Origin: Natrinema mahii
GTDB lineage: Archaea > Halobacteriota > Halobacteria > Halobacteriales > Natrialbaceae
Direction: 5' to 3'
DNA: 64,000 bases
NCBI GenBank assembly: GCA_000690595.2
Contig: JHUT02000014.1
Location: forward strand, 1 to 64,000
The position numbers and the translations under genes were made by a program. The notes under the pieces are model-generated. The model was not told the DNA's origin. It saw nothing but the letters and a program-made list of their open reading frames with translations, and did not search any database. This document shows positions 30,554 to 38,387 of this stretch, piece by piece (the first letter of the stretch is position 1; the number at the start of each line of letters is the position of its first letter).

Positions 30554-31441
30554 CGGATCGTTAGTTGCAGCCCACATCTCACCAATACGAGAGAATTCGA
30601 TCCGATGTCTCTTCCCTTCTTCCTTTTTTACAACTAACCCCTTTTCTCTAAGATTGTCTATCCAATATCTCACCTTATTCTTATGAGAATTATCACACTC
30701 TATCTCCCTCCATTCTGCATGCTGACGCGCCAGTTCTGATATCGACTCTGCTTCCCCCATATACTGTAGCACCTGAAGTGCCTCCTCCTCTGATTCGGTG
30801 ATCCCGGTTACAGGTGGTGCTACGAATTCCACATGGTGCTTTTCGTTCGGAAGTTGTCGCGTTCCACTTGTAGTCCCTTTATCTAAATCATCTAATAAGC
30901 TAGAAATACTTTCTAAATGCTCTTCTGCATCTGGCTTGATATCTTGGCTGAAGTCCCCTTCTTTCAAAAAGTCAGCTATAGACTCCAGTTCCTCTATAGT
31001 GTTTATCATCAGGTAGTTTTCTGGCGACGAATAATATGTGTGAATTTTGTCTCTCATTTCTGGACGCTCTACGACATGGGTGTTAGCCGCCGTAGCATAT
31101 GCAAATGCTACTGTTCTCGGCATAGATGAGATATTGACGAAGATCGTGTTTCCTTCGTCAAGTTCCGAGGTGAGCGTCTTATACGCATATTCATACAAAT
31201 TTTTGTAATTAAATATATCAGATATCACCTCCGTTTCTACTGTAGTACCAAGCACGCTTTCAACTGAACTTTTAAGTTCACTAACAATATTCTCAGCGAG
31301 TTCTGCTTCCTTTTTCCGATCTGACTCTTGCTCTGAATACAAGAGAACAATCCTATCTGGGTCGAAATCATCGTAATGGAGAGGTTGCACCAGCCTCTCA
31401 AAATCGAACCCCACCGGAATATAGTGTACTTCGTCGCCCAT
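30530..31441 (-). CDS. CARF-like sensor with winged helix (HFX_2341/DUF6293 family regulator)
   Basis: This is a 303-residue protein. The N-terminal Rossmann-like domain contains VHYIPVGFDFERLVQPLHYD, DRIVLLYS and FVNISSMPRTVAFAYATAA, a layout like the CARF/Csa3 group that binds cyclic oligonucleotides or related ligands. A linker leads to a C-terminal winged helix (SEEEALQVLQYMGEAESISE, VRYWIDNLREKGLVVKKEE). It is divergent from the CBASS-like operon, whose first gene starts 337 bp away, so it may sense a nucleotide signal and control that operon. The family name is from memory; ligand binding is inference. Confidence 0.75.
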   Translation of the reverse strand: MGDEVHYIPVGFDFERLVQPLHYDDFDPDRIVLLYSEQESDRKKEAELAENIVSELKSSVESVLGTTVETEVISDIFNYKNLYEYAYKTLTSELDEGNTIFVNISSMPRTVAFAYATAANTHVVERPEMRDKIHTYYSSPENYLMINTIEELESIADFLKEGDFSQDIKPDAEEHLESISSLLDDLDKGTTSGTRQLPNEKHHVEFVAPPVTGITESEEEALQVLQYMGEAESISELARQHAEWREIECDNSHKNKVRYWIDNLREKGLVVKKEEGKRHRIEFSRIGEMWAATNDPLSNSEFQ

Positions 31442-31778
31442 AACCCACTAGTTATCAACTGGAATTCAATAAATGCTTTTGTGCAAAATCAGCCATCACA
31501 CGATGCGAATTCTACTGTTGACGGTATTTACTAGATATAAACAGCAGTTCGCATGATCACAAAAAATCGGCTAGTCTAATCCGCTAGATGGATTTTTGGG
31601 TGTTTAGGTTGTGTGTATATCTAACTTCAAGAAGGTATATCTCATACCGATGATAACTCGGGGTAATGTGTCCAATTGGCTCAGAACACAGAGTCCGTGT
31701 TCAGAAGCAAGTTCCCGTATCAACCACTTGCTGTGGTGGACTCAGCTTCTGACAAAAGAGGCCATTAGATGTTAAACA
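31442..31778. promoter_or_regulatory. Divergent control region of the CBASS-like operon
   Basis: This 337-bp, A+T-rich region lies between the CARF-like gene and the unknown gene at 31779. Near the right end TCAGAAGC (about 31700) faces GCTTCTGA (about 31745), with a smaller CCAC/GTGG hairpin between, so the leader RNA could fold or the dyad could bind a regulator. No gene is supported. Confidence 0.5.
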
Positions 31779-32711
31779 ATGGAAAATGTGCATGGGATAA
31801 CCGCGAAGGAAGCCAAATCCGACAAGCAAAGCAATACGGATGGCGGCGAATCGCGGTCAGAAGAAGAAGAAGAACAGATATATCAAACAGGGCTAGTTCA
31901 GGGAACCGAGCTACCAGAACGTCCAGGACTAGAAATTCCTCGCGTCCAAGCGACTCAAGCCCATTTCGAGTTCTCGACATCCCTTGAGGGCGTCGTAATG
32001 ATTAGTATTGAGGACGCACGCCGATTAGCAGCCAAAGGGGAAACAGCGGAGTCCGTTTTCGGAAACATGCTCGTCACCGTAACGACAACCGTTCACGACG
32101 AGATACTCGAGAAATGGTATCCGGAGAAAGAAATCCAACTGGTTCTGGACTTTGAGCCCGATTTCTACGTTCCTTGTGATCGTCCAGTCTATCGAACGGA
32201 TAGTAAGAAAGAGCGACGCGAAATAATAACCCGATATCTCCGAGACTTGAAGGAGATTACCAAAGCTATCAGAAATCTCTCCACAGAGATCATTCCATTA
32301 GTCAAAGGAGAACTTCCCCGAGAACGAAAACAGTGTTATCGATGCTTTAAGGGTCTAGGCTTTGATCGATTTGGCTACTATTGTTCTCAATACTTCTTAT
32401 ATGGTAATCACGGTGAGGAACTAATCCAGGATGTCCGGCAGATCGTCAGTGAGGCACAGCCAAGAGCGATGCTACTTATCGGAGTGCAAGCATCGTCGTA
32501 CCTTCGACGTATGCCTCTCGAAGTTACTGCTGCTGCTGGAGAGCGTTGGCGGCGGAAATCTGGCCTTCGGAACGATTCACTAAGTATACAGCAGGTACAG
32601 CGGAACTATCGAGATTGGTCTCGCGAAATCGAAAAAGAGCTTGAAGGGGGTCAGTCGCGTCTGGAGAGGTTTGTCACAAACACTGCAGAGGCCTCAATTC
32701 ATGGGAACTAA
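31779..32711 (+). CDS. Unknown protein, first gene of the CBASS-like operon
   Basis: This 310-residue protein belongs to no family I can name. It has an acidic N-terminal ~60 residues, then a region with FEPDFYVPCDRPVYRTDSKK, IIPLVKGELPRERKQCYRCF, DRFGYYCSQYFLYGNHGEEL and a stretch reading AMLLIGVQASSYLRRMPLEV. Alternating strands and helices ending in a glycine suggest an alpha/beta, perhaps TIM-barrel-like, enzyme fold. CYRC could bind metal. The stop overlaps the CD-NTase start by 11 bp, so the two are translationally coupled and probably act together. It could be an effector-side or regulatory partner of the cyclase. Confidence 0.7.
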   Translation: MENVHGITAKEAKSDKQSNTDGGESRSEEEEEQIYQTGLVQGTELPERPGLEIPRVQATQAHFEFSTSLEGVVMISIEDARRLAAKGETAESVFGNMLVTVTTTVHDEILEKWYPEKEIQLVLDFEPDFYVPCDRPVYRTDSKKERREIITRYLRDLKEITKAIRNLSTEIIPLVKGELPRERKQCYRCFKGLGFDRFGYYCSQYFLYGNHGEELIQDVRQIVSEAQPRAMLLIGVQASSYLRRMPLEVTAAAGERWRRKSGLRNDSLSIQQVQRNYRDWSREIEKELEGGQSRLERFVTNTAEASIHGN

Positions 32712-33690
32712 AATAACATCACAAGACGATGCGGCAGCTGGTAAAGAAGATAGCAAGGAGGGTGGTCTTCCTGAGGAACAACAAGAACTACCCGAAAGCC
32801 GAAATGAAGCGGAGCAAGCGGCAGAAGAGGTGTGTGAAGAAGAGGCAGACCAGTCAAAGGTTTCTGAGCGAGAAGGCAAGAAAGTCGCTGATCGTCGGGA
32901 AGAAGTGCGTGATGCTCTTGAGGATGAACTCGGGATCAAAGAGCAGCATATCTTCGGTTCATTTACTCGAGGCACCTTAGTTGGCCCTCTTGACGAGGAT
33001 TCAGACACTGATGTTATGTTCGTGTTGGACGAGGAAGAACACGGAGATTGGATTCGAGATCCAGAAAATGGTCCTCGAAACAGTCTACGGCGCGTGAAGC
33101 GGATCCTTCAGAATGACTCCCGGTTTAAGCGCGCAAATATTTCTGTTGACAGGAATGTAGTAGCGATCCAGTTCGATGATTTCACAGTTGAGGTCGCTCC
33201 GGCGTTCGAGCGAGGTGATGATTACGTTATTCCGAACACGTATCGGGAAGGTGCTGGATGGGTCCGAACAAATCCACGCCGGTATAAACAACAGTTCGAA
33301 GCAGTCAACGAAAATCGGAATGGGAACGTCGCAAAGCTCGCACGACTCGCAAAAAAGTACAACGAGCAAACTGGTAAGCAGATCTCATCGTATCATATGG
33401 AAGTCATGGTGTATGATTTCATGCGAACTCGTTCTTACCAAGATGAGCCGATAGATAGACTCGTAGACGACTTCTTTGGACAACTTCCTGAGCGACTATC
33501 GAGTGGGACCTACGACCCTGCAACGGACCAAAAAATCGACGACGGCCTTCGGAATGAGGATCGTGAAGAAGCGATCTCTAACGCGAAGAAAGCGAGAGAG
33601 AAACTTCAGAGAGCTAGAGAAAGAAAAGAGAACAACGAAACAGATTCCCAAGAGCACTATGAGGAGGTCGTCGATGGTAACATCGAATAA
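32701..33690 (+). CDS. CD-NTase (cGAS/DncV-like nucleotidyltransferase, SMODS family)
   Basis: This is a 329-residue protein. After a ~75-residue acidic low-complexity N-terminus comes the polymerase-beta-like active site: HIFGSFTRGT (Gly86-Ser87) and DEDSDTDVMFVLD (Asp102, Asp104). The third carboxylate position reads VEVAPAF, with Glu instead of the usual Asp. RTNPRRYKQQF and the helical C-terminus fit the SMODS layout. Such enzymes make cyclic di- or oligonucleotides on phage sensing to trigger an effector. The start at 32701 overlaps the previous gene. The SLATT gene follows and overlaps by 17 bp. Confidence 0.85.
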   Translation: MGTKITSQDDAAAGKEDSKEGGLPEEQQELPESRNEAEQAAEEVCEEEADQSKVSEREGKKVADRREEVRDALEDELGIKEQHIFGSFTRGTLVGPLDEDSDTDVMFVLDEEEHGDWIRDPENGPRNSLRRVKRILQNDSRFKRANISVDRNVVAIQFDDFTVEVAPAFERGDDYVIPNTYREGAGWVRTNPRRYKQQFEAVNENRNGNVAKLARLAKKYNEQTGKQISSYHMEVMVYDFMRTRSYQDEPIDRLVDDFFGQLPERLSSGTYDPATDQKIDDGLRNEDREEAISNAKKAREKLQRARERKENNETDSQEHYEEVVDGNIE

Positions 33691-34231
33691 GTCTAAGAAT
33701 CGCCGATCTCTGCTAGAAGACAAAGCTATTGAGGAGATCGTGAGTCTTTGGTATACTTATAACCAATTATTTAAAGCAGCTAACTTTCACCGCCATGTGG
33801 GTCAAAGCGTGTCTTTTCTAACTGGTATTCTTGGTGGGATTCTCACCTATGGACTAATTTGGGATGGGATCCCAAATACGATTATGATTGGTTTTGCGGT
33901 CCTGATTTCCGTTCTAACTGCTCTCCGTAGCGCCTTCCAGCTCACAGATAAACAACGGGAGTTACGAGCGGCAGCGAACGAATACAAGGACTTGTGTGAT
34001 GAAACTCGACTTTTACTTCAACTGGATTTTCCTAATGAGGACATCTCAGATGTAGAGATTGAGGATAAAATTCGAGAGATCAATGATCGACGTCGAGAAC
34101 TCAACAAAGAGTCTCCTGATGTCAGCAGCTTCTGGTATCACTATATCAAGTATAGGAAATCACCCTCCGCCCTTGGAGAAATAACCGTTTCAGATACGGA
34201 ACGCGCGATCGTTACCGGGCAAGATACCTAA
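33674..34231 (+). CDS. SLATT-domain two-TM membrane protein (CBASS effector)
   Basis: This is a 185-residue protein. A helical N-terminus (IVSLWYTYNQLFKAANFH) is followed by two adjacent membrane segments (SFLTGILGGILTYGLIWD and TIMIGFAVLISVLTALRSAF), then a long cytoplasmic helix bundle (QRELRAAANEYKDLCDETRL). This is the SLATT arrangement (SMODS- and SLOG-associating 2TM effector), thought to open pores and kill the cell when it receives a nucleotide signal. GAGGAGG at 33661-33667 is a strong ribosome-binding site that fixes the start at ATG 33674, inside the end of the CD-NTase gene. Confidence 0.85.
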   Translation: MVTSNKSKNRRSLLEDKAIEEIVSLWYTYNQLFKAANFHRHVGQSVSFLTGILGGILTYGLIWDGIPNTIMIGFAVLISVLTALRSAFQLTDKQRELRAAANEYKDLCDETRLLLQLDFPNEDISDVEIEDKIREINDRRRELNKESPDVSSFWYHYIKYRKSPSALGEITVSDTERAIVTGQDT

Positions 34232-34281
34232 GTGAATATCTCACCGAAAAAGCTAGGTGTGGGGGAGTTGATTTGATATGT

Positions 34282-34494
34282 ATGTCCGTAAATGCAGAGA
34301 ATGATTCATCCGAGTTACCGAAGGAGTGGTGGACAGTTGCCTATACTCGCTCAGGAGGTCGATATAGCGAGACTGAGCGGTTAAGTGATGAAAAAACGGC
34401 AAAGCGGAAGCGGCAGGCAATCTTAAACACATATGACGATATTCTCTCTATTGAATTGATTCAAGAGACACAACTGGCCTGGGACTCAGAATAG
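34282..34494 (+). CDS. Small hypothetical protein downstream of the CBASS-like operon
   Basis: This is a 70-residue protein (MSVNAENDSSELPKEWWTVA, YTRSGGRYSETERLSDEKTA). It has no membrane segment and no known domain; the middle looks like a short beta-hairpin with a charged helix. It begins 50 bp after the SLATT stop, with a GGGGGAG purine run at 34261. A TTG at 34273 would sit better behind that run and would add three residues. Same strand and closeness suggest membership in the operon, but this is not certain. Confidence 0.6.
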   Translation: MSVNAENDSSELPKEWWTVAYTRSGGRYSETERLSDEKTAKRKRQAILNTYDDILSIELIQETQLAWDSE

Positions 34495-34791
34495 TAGTTC
34501 ATTTGATTTCCAGTCGTTGGGAGGTTTGGTTAGATCATTGATTTCTTTCTAGAGTTCGCTATATCATGTCTTCGATTCTCAGTTTTACCCCTACAGAAAA
34601 TGAAAGACCGGGTCATCAATAGGGAATTGGCCTCCAGTCACGAGTGAAAATGTCCTCGAAGACAGGCTTCGCGGACACTGTCCCGCGGTAACTACATATT
34701 CGAATTTAACGGACAATCCCTGTAGCGACTGAGGATTTCAACAGACCCAACGAAGTCTAATCCGAAACCGCTGTTCAGTGAACTGTTTCGA
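34495..34791. other. Intergenic region, 297 bp, no gene seen
   Basis: This A+T-rich convergent gap lies between the small protein and the membrane-protein gene. No clear hairpin terminator or gene is visible. Confidence 0.5.
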
Positions 34792-35862
34792 CTACTTATC
34801 TTCCTGCACGACTTCCCTTATTACGTCGGTGTATTGGTTGTCTGAAGGATCGACAAAATATTTCATGACACTGAGGACCATCTTTTGGCTAATCAACCCT
34901 CCTCGGTTCGTCAGCAGATATACCATGAACGGTATAATAATGATAACTGCTGCACCTCGAATAGACCCAGTATTGGATAGCGTAGAAAACGTAACGAGGA
35001 TGCAGAAAATCAATTCCATCGGCATCTTCGGAAGTGAACGTGAAACCACTTTCCGCAGTCCGAACCGAGCGTGAAGCAGCAAGAATGAGTAGTAAACAGC
35101 TGTAACGATTAGTGTCAGGCTGAGCATCTTTACAGCTTCAACGGTAGACAGTGCCTCGAATAACGCCGTGAAAAGCAAGAGCAAAGTGATGGAGACCAAC
35201 GCGTGAAACCCTACGATTAGAATGGGGACAGCATTCTTCTGTCTCTTAATATGCTGTTTCAGTTGGTCGTATTCTTCGGGTGTAATATCGCCTTCACGTT
35301 TCTTCCGCATCAACCGCCTTGCCTTGTCGAGATCCAGTGAATTCTCGACATCTAAGTCATAACTCGCTCTTTCCGACTGTCGATCAAAAAACAAGGCAGT
35401 CCGAGCAATCAAACCCGTTGGACTATCTTCCCCTGCCTTTTCGATAAAAGTCTCTCGACGCTGCTCGTCATACCGGAAAACCGGATGATTGAACGCCGCA
35501 AACAGTGAGACTCCGAAAACCATTGATCCTGCCAAAAGGATATACTGGTCAAAACTACCGTCAAACCGAATTGCCAGATCTCCGAGATTCTTAAACACGA
35601 GGTGGGAGGTGATTGCAACGCTGGTTACCAACATGGCTGTCCCTGTCCACCGTGCCGCGTTCGAATCGGACAAGTTCTCGTCAGAGACAACGAGATGGTA
35701 TCTGATAAACAAAGCTCCGAACAGTAGGACGAAGACACCGGTGTCAACGAACACTGGATTGGAGAAAAAAACGTTATACAGACCATAGACTGCGGTGAAG
35801 AAGAATACCTCGTAGCCTATCCGCTCTTTCACGGACAGTTTTGACCCGGCACGCCCCATCAA
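34792..35862 (-). CDS. Multi-pass membrane protein, function unknown
   Basis: This 356-residue protein has about eight membrane helices: a set of four in the first 130 residues, then a soluble segment (residues about 130-205, including LDKARRLMRKKREGDITPEE), then four more. The soluble part DITPEEYDQLKQ resembles the SHOCT-like helices often linked to membrane domains. No transport or enzymatic motif is recognised. It lies inside the island; a role in a two-component defence arrangement with neighbours is possible but has no direct support. Confidence 0.65.
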   Translation of the reverse strand: MMGRAGSKLSVKERIGYEVFFFTAVYGLYNVFFSNPVFVDTGVFVLLFGALFIRYHLVVSDENLSDSNAARWTGTAMLVTSVAITSHLVFKNLGDLAIRFDGSFDQYILLAGSMVFGVSLFAAFNHPVFRYDEQRRETFIEKAGEDSPTGLIARTALFFDRQSERASYDLDVENSLDLDKARRLMRKKREGDITPEEYDQLKQHIKRQKNAVPILIVGFHALVSITLLLLFTALFEALSTVEAVKMLSLTLIVTAVYYSFLLLHARFGLRKVVSRSLPKMPMELIFCILVTFSTLSNTGSIRGAAVIIIIPFMVYLLTNRGGLISQKMVLSVMKYFVDPSDNQYTDVIREVVQEDK

Positions 35863-35891
35863 TCAAAATTCAAATCCCAGTCACCAAGACT

Positions 35892-36119
35892 TTACTGATT
35901 ACCCTCAGATGAGTAGTCCTCACACACGACGTTTTGTAATTCATCCAGAAGGTCAGAATCATGCTTTTCAGCATGCTGCCGGAGTATTTCGATATCTCGA
36001 GGAAGTTCCTCTTGGATTTTCTTTCTAACGCGACTCACAGCAATATACGGGTTTTCTTTAGAGTCGGGATCAGTTAGCGATTCGCGTTCACCTTCAGTCA
36101 ATAGCGCACGCCGTGCCAT
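35892..36119 (-). CDS. Small haloarchaeal protein, 75 residues
   Basis: It begins MARRALLTEGERESLTDPDS and contains NPYIAVSRVRKKIQEELPRD and LLDELQNVVCED. I remember this pattern as recurring in haloarchaeal plasmids and islands without a known function. It is helical and charged, so DNA or RNA binding is possible. It is divergent from the gene at 36366 across a control region with two TTTCC-N6-GGAAA dyads, which it might bind. Confidence 0.7.
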   Translation of the reverse strand: MARRALLTEGERESLTDPDSKENPYIAVSRVRKKIQEELPRDIEILRQHAEKHDSDLLDELQNVVCEDYSSEGNQ

Positions 36120-36162
36120 ATTTGCTTATCATGGTCTGATGCATTACCATTTACGGAAACCA

Positions 36163-36202
36163 TTTCCCTATATGGAAAGTTATTAGTTTCCACATTTGGA
36201 AA
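36163..36202. promoter_or_regulatory. Two operator-like dyads (TTTCC-N6-GGAAA)
   Basis: TTTCCctatatGGAAA at 36163-36178 and TTTCCacatttGGAAA at 36187-36202 share the half-sites and spacing, 24 bp apart. A further GGAAA lies just before them (about 36155). They sit about 45-80 bp upstream of the minus-strand gene start at 36119, where a repressor could overlap its promoter. Confidence 0.55.
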
Positions 36203-36365
36203 GTGGCCACTAGCACGGGAGTGCGCCGCAAAATTGGCCAAGGGTGATGGGACACCCTCGACCGTGCTGAACAAGTCAGCATGACGCATTACGAGAACGA
36301 CGCGGATAAATCCGACGCACAGAGTCAGAATCCACGGACGATCGCAGTTACAGGGAGGTTGCACG

Positions 36366-36683
36366 ATGAGTGAGTCAAACTGGGAAGAAATAGGTCGGAC
36401 ATTGCTCCAGAAGGAACTCGAGCGGGTGAGCGAAGAGGCTGCTCACGATGTCTTTTTCCCGTCGGCACGCCGACTCGATCGAGGAGAAGACCTGCAAGCT
36501 GAAGATATCCACAGAATGCGTGAAAGCGTGGAAGAACTCCGACGACTCACTGAGTCAGCTGCAGCAGCAACCCCAGAAGCGACACCGCTTCCCGATATCT
36601 GGGATGTACTCGATGATGAAGCACGATCTCAGTACGTGCAGCACGTCCGAGAGAAATCTCAGGAGAGTCGAAAGCGGCAGTAG
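36366..36683 (+). CDS. Hypothetical protein, 105 residues
   Basis: It begins MSESNWEEIGRTLLQKELER and is almost wholly helical and charged (VSEEAAHDVFFPSARRLDRG, MRESVEELRRLTESAAA), with a likely coiled coil in the middle. No family is recognised. The start at 36366 lies 164 bp after the paired dyads. Function is unknown. Confidence 0.6.
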   Translation: MSESNWEEIGRTLLQKELERVSEEAAHDVFFPSARRLDRGEDLQAEDIHRMRESVEELRRLTESAAAATPEATPLPDIWDVLDDEARSQYVQHVREKSQESRKRQ

Positions 36684-36739
36684 CAAACCAGATAGGTGAA
36701 ACAGGCCATTTGAGGGTGTATCTATTCTGCCGGATTCAC

Positions 36740-37420
36740 CCTTCTATCTGGAATCTCTTCGTTGCCCTTACCTTGCTGTTCGCTGCTCCTCTTTGGTCAT
36801 GCCTCTTTGACGAATCACGACCGCCCCTTACACCCCCTTCAAGTGCTTGCTCGTTGCTGCTCGTTCATGGCTCGAGCTGGGGAAAGCACTTTGAGCAGGC
36901 AGAACAACCCCCTCGTTTTCGCTGGTCGTTTCTGCCCCGAACCCCCTTGCCGTCCCTGCCTTTTGCTGGTCGTTTTGCCTCGATCGAAGCGACCGCCCCT
37001 CGAGCAGCCGCTACCACCCCCTTGTTTGCCTGGTCGTTGCTGCTCTTTCGCTGCTCGAGCCGAACAAGGTGTCCCCGATCGACTCCTACCACCCCTTCAG
37101 GGCCCCCTTCTGACTGCTCGAGAGTTGGTCGCGTTCCCCTGCCGTCCCTGCCTTTTCGCTGGTAGCCACTGGTCGTCTCTCTCTGGATCGTTCCGACCAG
37201 TCGCTCGGCCAGCCATGACCACCCCCTCAAGGGCCCCCTTCTGGCTGCTCGAGACTGGGTCGTATCCCCCTGCCGTCCCTGCCTTTTCCCTGGTCGTTTT
37301 GCCTCGATCGAAGCGACCGCCCCTCAAGCAGCCGCTACACCCCCCTTGGTTGCCCGGTCGTTGCTGCTTTTTTGTTGGTCGGAGTTGCTCTACACGTCTT
37401 TGTTTTCCACCTCGGAATTG
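36740..37420. repeat. C/T-rich tract with imperfect long direct repeats
   Basis: The plus strand is strongly pyrimidine-rich. A segment of about 103 bp occurs twice (about 36942-37044 and 37266-37369), with blocks TGCCGTCCCTGCCTTTT and CTCGATCGAAGCGACCGCCC in the same order. A second unit of about 75 bp is also duplicated (37088-37164 and 37216-37292). Open frames through it read as low-complexity Pro/Ser/Cys/Leu on one strand and Arg/Gly on the other, which I do not accept as proteins. This is probably non-coding; its role is unknown. Confidence 0.7.
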
Positions 37421-37423
37421 GCC

Positions 37424-38059
37424 TTACTCGTCCGGGAGTGATCGAAGTGCTTCCCACTCTTCGTCAGTGAGATCAGCGTGACGTACCAGCCCAGCGATTT
37501 CGCTGTCACTCAGCGGTTCGCCCTGCTTTAACTTCTCACGAGCCCCCTCGTAATCGATTTCCCAGACGTTCCAATCCACGTCGACATTCACGGTCGCCTC
37601 CGCGGTTAGCTCGTTCCCGCGCGAGTCGGTGTGTTCTCGGTAGGAACTTGCCTGTTCGATAGCCTCCTCGACGACTCCTTCGAAATCTACTGAGGTTTGT
37701 GTGCTAATCACGTGATAGAGAAACCCGATAGCAAAGACTGACCCATCGTAGACTTCGATTCCTTTCGACTGATTTGGAGCTGGCGGGGGAGTCATGTCGC
37801 TGAATATGGTCTCGATCTCCTGCTCGTCCAAACAGCTCAAGAGTAGCTCAAAGTCGAGCAGCCCGTTCCTGATTCGGTCACGGAGTCGTTGGCGTAATTG
37901 GGACTCAACATGCTCCTCGAGATTCTTTTGACCAAACAGATACTCGCGATCGTCGTATGTGAGGAGCCCAGATGGCCGGCTACGCGGTTCGTCAGTATAG
38001 CGAAGTTGTAGTTTTCGCCTTTCAATCGTCTCTTCATCCTCGTTATCGTAATACGTCAT
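37424..38059 (-). CDS. Conserved haloarchaeal island protein, function unknown
   Basis: This 211-residue protein has an N-terminal block (RKLQLRYTDEPRSRPSGLLT, YDDREYLFGQKNLEEHVESQ, LRQRLRDRIRNGLLDFELLL) with the look of a conserved helical domain, and a C-terminal VRHADLTDEEWEALRSLPDE. Similar proteins are, in my memory, frequent in haloarchaeal plasmids and islands. No catalytic motif is seen. The C-rich repeat tract follows its 3' end directly. Confidence 0.68.
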   Translation of the reverse strand: MTYYDNEDEETIERRKLQLRYTDEPRSRPSGLLTYDDREYLFGQKNLEEHVESQLRQRLRDRIRNGLLDFELLLSCLDEQEIETIFSDMTPPPAPNQSKGIEVYDGSVFAIGFLYHVISTQTSVDFEGVVEEAIEQASSYREHTDSRGNELTAEATVNVDVDWNVWEIDYEGAREKLKQGEPLSDSEIAGLVRHADLTDEEWEALRSLPDE

Positions 38060-38121
38060 TAGGTATGGCTACTAACGTCGTAATATAAAAAACTAATTAG
38101 GAAGCGCACATTGAGGCTGAT

Positions 38122-38268
38122 ATGTCGTCGACCGAGTGGACGAGCATCCCAGTACACCCGGACGTACGAAACGAGATCCGCGAGGAGAAACCGGCCGGAG
38201 AGTCCTATACGGAATTCCTGCAAGGTCTCCTCACTCAGCAATCGGCTGACGACGAGAAGACACAGTAG
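38122..38268 (+). CDS. Small ribbon-helix-helix/VapB-like protein (48 residues)
   Basis: The frame reads MSSTEWTSIPVHPDVRNEIR and continues EEKPAGESYTEFLQGLL before TAG at 38266. The pattern of a strand (TSIPVHPDV) followed by two helices resembles the haloarchaeal DUF7557-like or VapB-type antitoxins with a ribbon-helix-helix fold. No toxin gene of the PIN type follows, so it may act as a stand-alone DNA-binding protein. It is divergent from the gene ending at 37424 and precedes a structured region. Confidence 0.65.
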   Translation: MSSTEWTSIPVHPDVRNEIREEKPAGESYTEFLQGLLTQQSADDEKTQ

Positions 38269-38316
38269 CAGGCATATACCAACGGCTCAGCGGTGTTGGT
38301 CCACGGCGACAGAACA

Positions 38317-38338
38317 CTGGAGTGTCCCACCACTCCAG
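38317..38338. other. Short perfect hairpin (8-bp stem)
   Basis: CTGGAGTG (38317-38324) pairs with CACTCCAG (38331-38338) across six bases. It lies about 50 bp after the small antitoxin-like gene and may end its transcript. Confidence 0.5.
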
Positions 38339-38387
38339 GGCTCTCCCCTTCATCCGGGGCGGGTGTCGCCGGCGAAGCAAATGGATG

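Noticed and set aside
36762-37481. A 239-residue plus-strand frame through the C-rich tract
   Set aside because: It is low complexity, repetitive at DNA level in all frames, and overlaps a convincing gene end on the other strand.
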